Shown here: positions 63,618 to 64,000 of the stretch, in pieces | Numbering within the stretch: the first letter of the stretch is position 1 | Layout: every line of letters starts with the position of its first letter | Assembly (NCBI GenBank): GCA_949825045.1 | Contig: OX463815.1 | Span: 21,941,231-22,005,230, forward strand | Source: Argyresthia goedartella | Taxonomy: Eukaryota > Arthropoda > Insecta > Lepidoptera > Argyresthiidae | Direction: 5' to 3' | Length of the DNA: 64,000 bases | Notes under the pieces: generated by a model | The model's database searches: none | Seen by the model: only the letters and a program-made list of their open reading frames with translations | Told to the model about the DNA's origin: nothing | Program-made: the position numbers and the translations under genes

Positions 63618-64000
63618 TTAGGGGTGATCCTCAATTTCGGCGACAATCCTCTCAATGTCGCTCTGGGACCTAATCACAAAGTATTTTTCGTTTTCCGATT
63701 TGCGCGCCATTATGTTCCCGTTCTTTATCCATACGAATTTATACTGGTATTTATCTTTCAGCTCCGTTTTTATTTTCCACAGTAGGAATGCAGTTGAGGG
63801 TGTGAGTGCCTCTCGTACGTATATCTTGTCGTCTCCGTCGATGCCTAGGTCCTTGCTGTAGATGCTAGTATCCCTCGACTTGTTGATCCATTGGTCCCGG
63901 CAGCCCTCCTGCAGGATAACTGTGATGGCGGAGTGTTCCCGTTTCTTGTTGATATTTGTATTGCGTGATTTCTTCCAAAATACTTTTTTTATGCTATCCG
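63618..64000 (-). CDS. LINE B copy 2 ORF1, C-terminal part, start outside window
   Basis: The frame corresponds to 34512-34894 of copy 1 and covers the FP-like C-terminal region ending IVAEIEDHP. A few substitutions are seen and no stop. The coiled coil and PHD-like finger lie beyond the window. Confidence 0.75.
   Translation of the reverse strand, partial: DSIKKVFWKKSRNTNINKKREHSAITVILQEGCRDQWINKSRDTSIYSKDLGIDGDDKIYVREALTPSTAFLLWKIKTELKDKYQYKFVWIKNGNIMARKSENEKYFVIRSQSDIERIVAEIEDHP

Larger units (their letters stand above)
58053..64000. repeat. Duplicated segment, copy 2 (partner 29766-34894), runs off window
   Basis: Same element order and junctions as copy 1. It retains about 840 bp of LINE A (58732-59575) that copy 1 lacks, and stops at the left within LINE A, at TACAGTAGGCATTT. 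The right end is beyond the window. Confidence 0.92.

Overview
The window looks like repeat-rich chromosomal DNA of a moth or butterfly. Nothing in it reads as bacterial or viral, and I found no host protein gene I could defend. Every long open frame belongs to a transposable element. The background is AT-rich. The assignment to Lepidoptera rests on short repeats that I remember as abundant in that order: tRNA-headed SINEs, and a roughly 400 bp repeat that starts GGGTTCCGTACC and carries a (GTCC)n/(GTCT)n run. It also rests on the particular mix of Jockey/CR1-like, RTE, mariner, Harbinger and BEL/Pao elements. That mix is consistent with the assignment but does not prove it, and I could not search a database.

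Layout. 1-4218: end of ORF1 and a complete ORF2 (endonuclease, reverse transcriptase, RNase H, C-terminal zinc knuckle) of a non-LTR retrotransposon. 4.2-11.2 kb: SINE copies, a nested tandem duplication with hairpins (7418-8275), LINE tails and simple repeats. 11224-12300: an internally deleted mariner that landed in an older LINE endonuclease remnant (12301-12960). 14.1-16.9 kb: a PIF/Harbinger gene pair, transposase and MADF protein, whose exons alternate on opposite strands. 17-28.7 kb: LINE remnants, foldback repeats, MITE-like palindromes and more SINEs. 28.7-35.5 kb: two minus-strand LINEs (called A and B here). 36.2-42.4 kb: a plus-strand LINE (D) split by a large minus-strand LINE (C1) and by a SINE. 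43.3-45.8 kb: a decayed Jockey element split by a SINE. 47.3-52.7 kb: a minus-strand RTE element (E) split by a plus-strand LINE (C2, sister of C1). 52685-57878: a BEL/Pao LTR element with 5 bp target duplications. 58.05-64 kb: a second copy of the 29.77-34.89 kb segment.

How the parts relate. The window is a stack of insertions that can be ordered by who interrupts whom: C1 and a SINE are younger than D, C2 is younger than E, and mariner is younger than the LINE endonuclease remnant. The BEL/Pao element is very young, since its LTRs differ at one site that I can see. Yet it has lost its reverse transcriptase region while its frames stay open, so it probably moved with proteins supplied by another copy. 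The most unusual item is the Harbinger pair: the MADF intron contains the transposase's second exon, and the transposase intron contains the MADF second exon. All four splice sites follow GT-AG and both joins are in phase 0.
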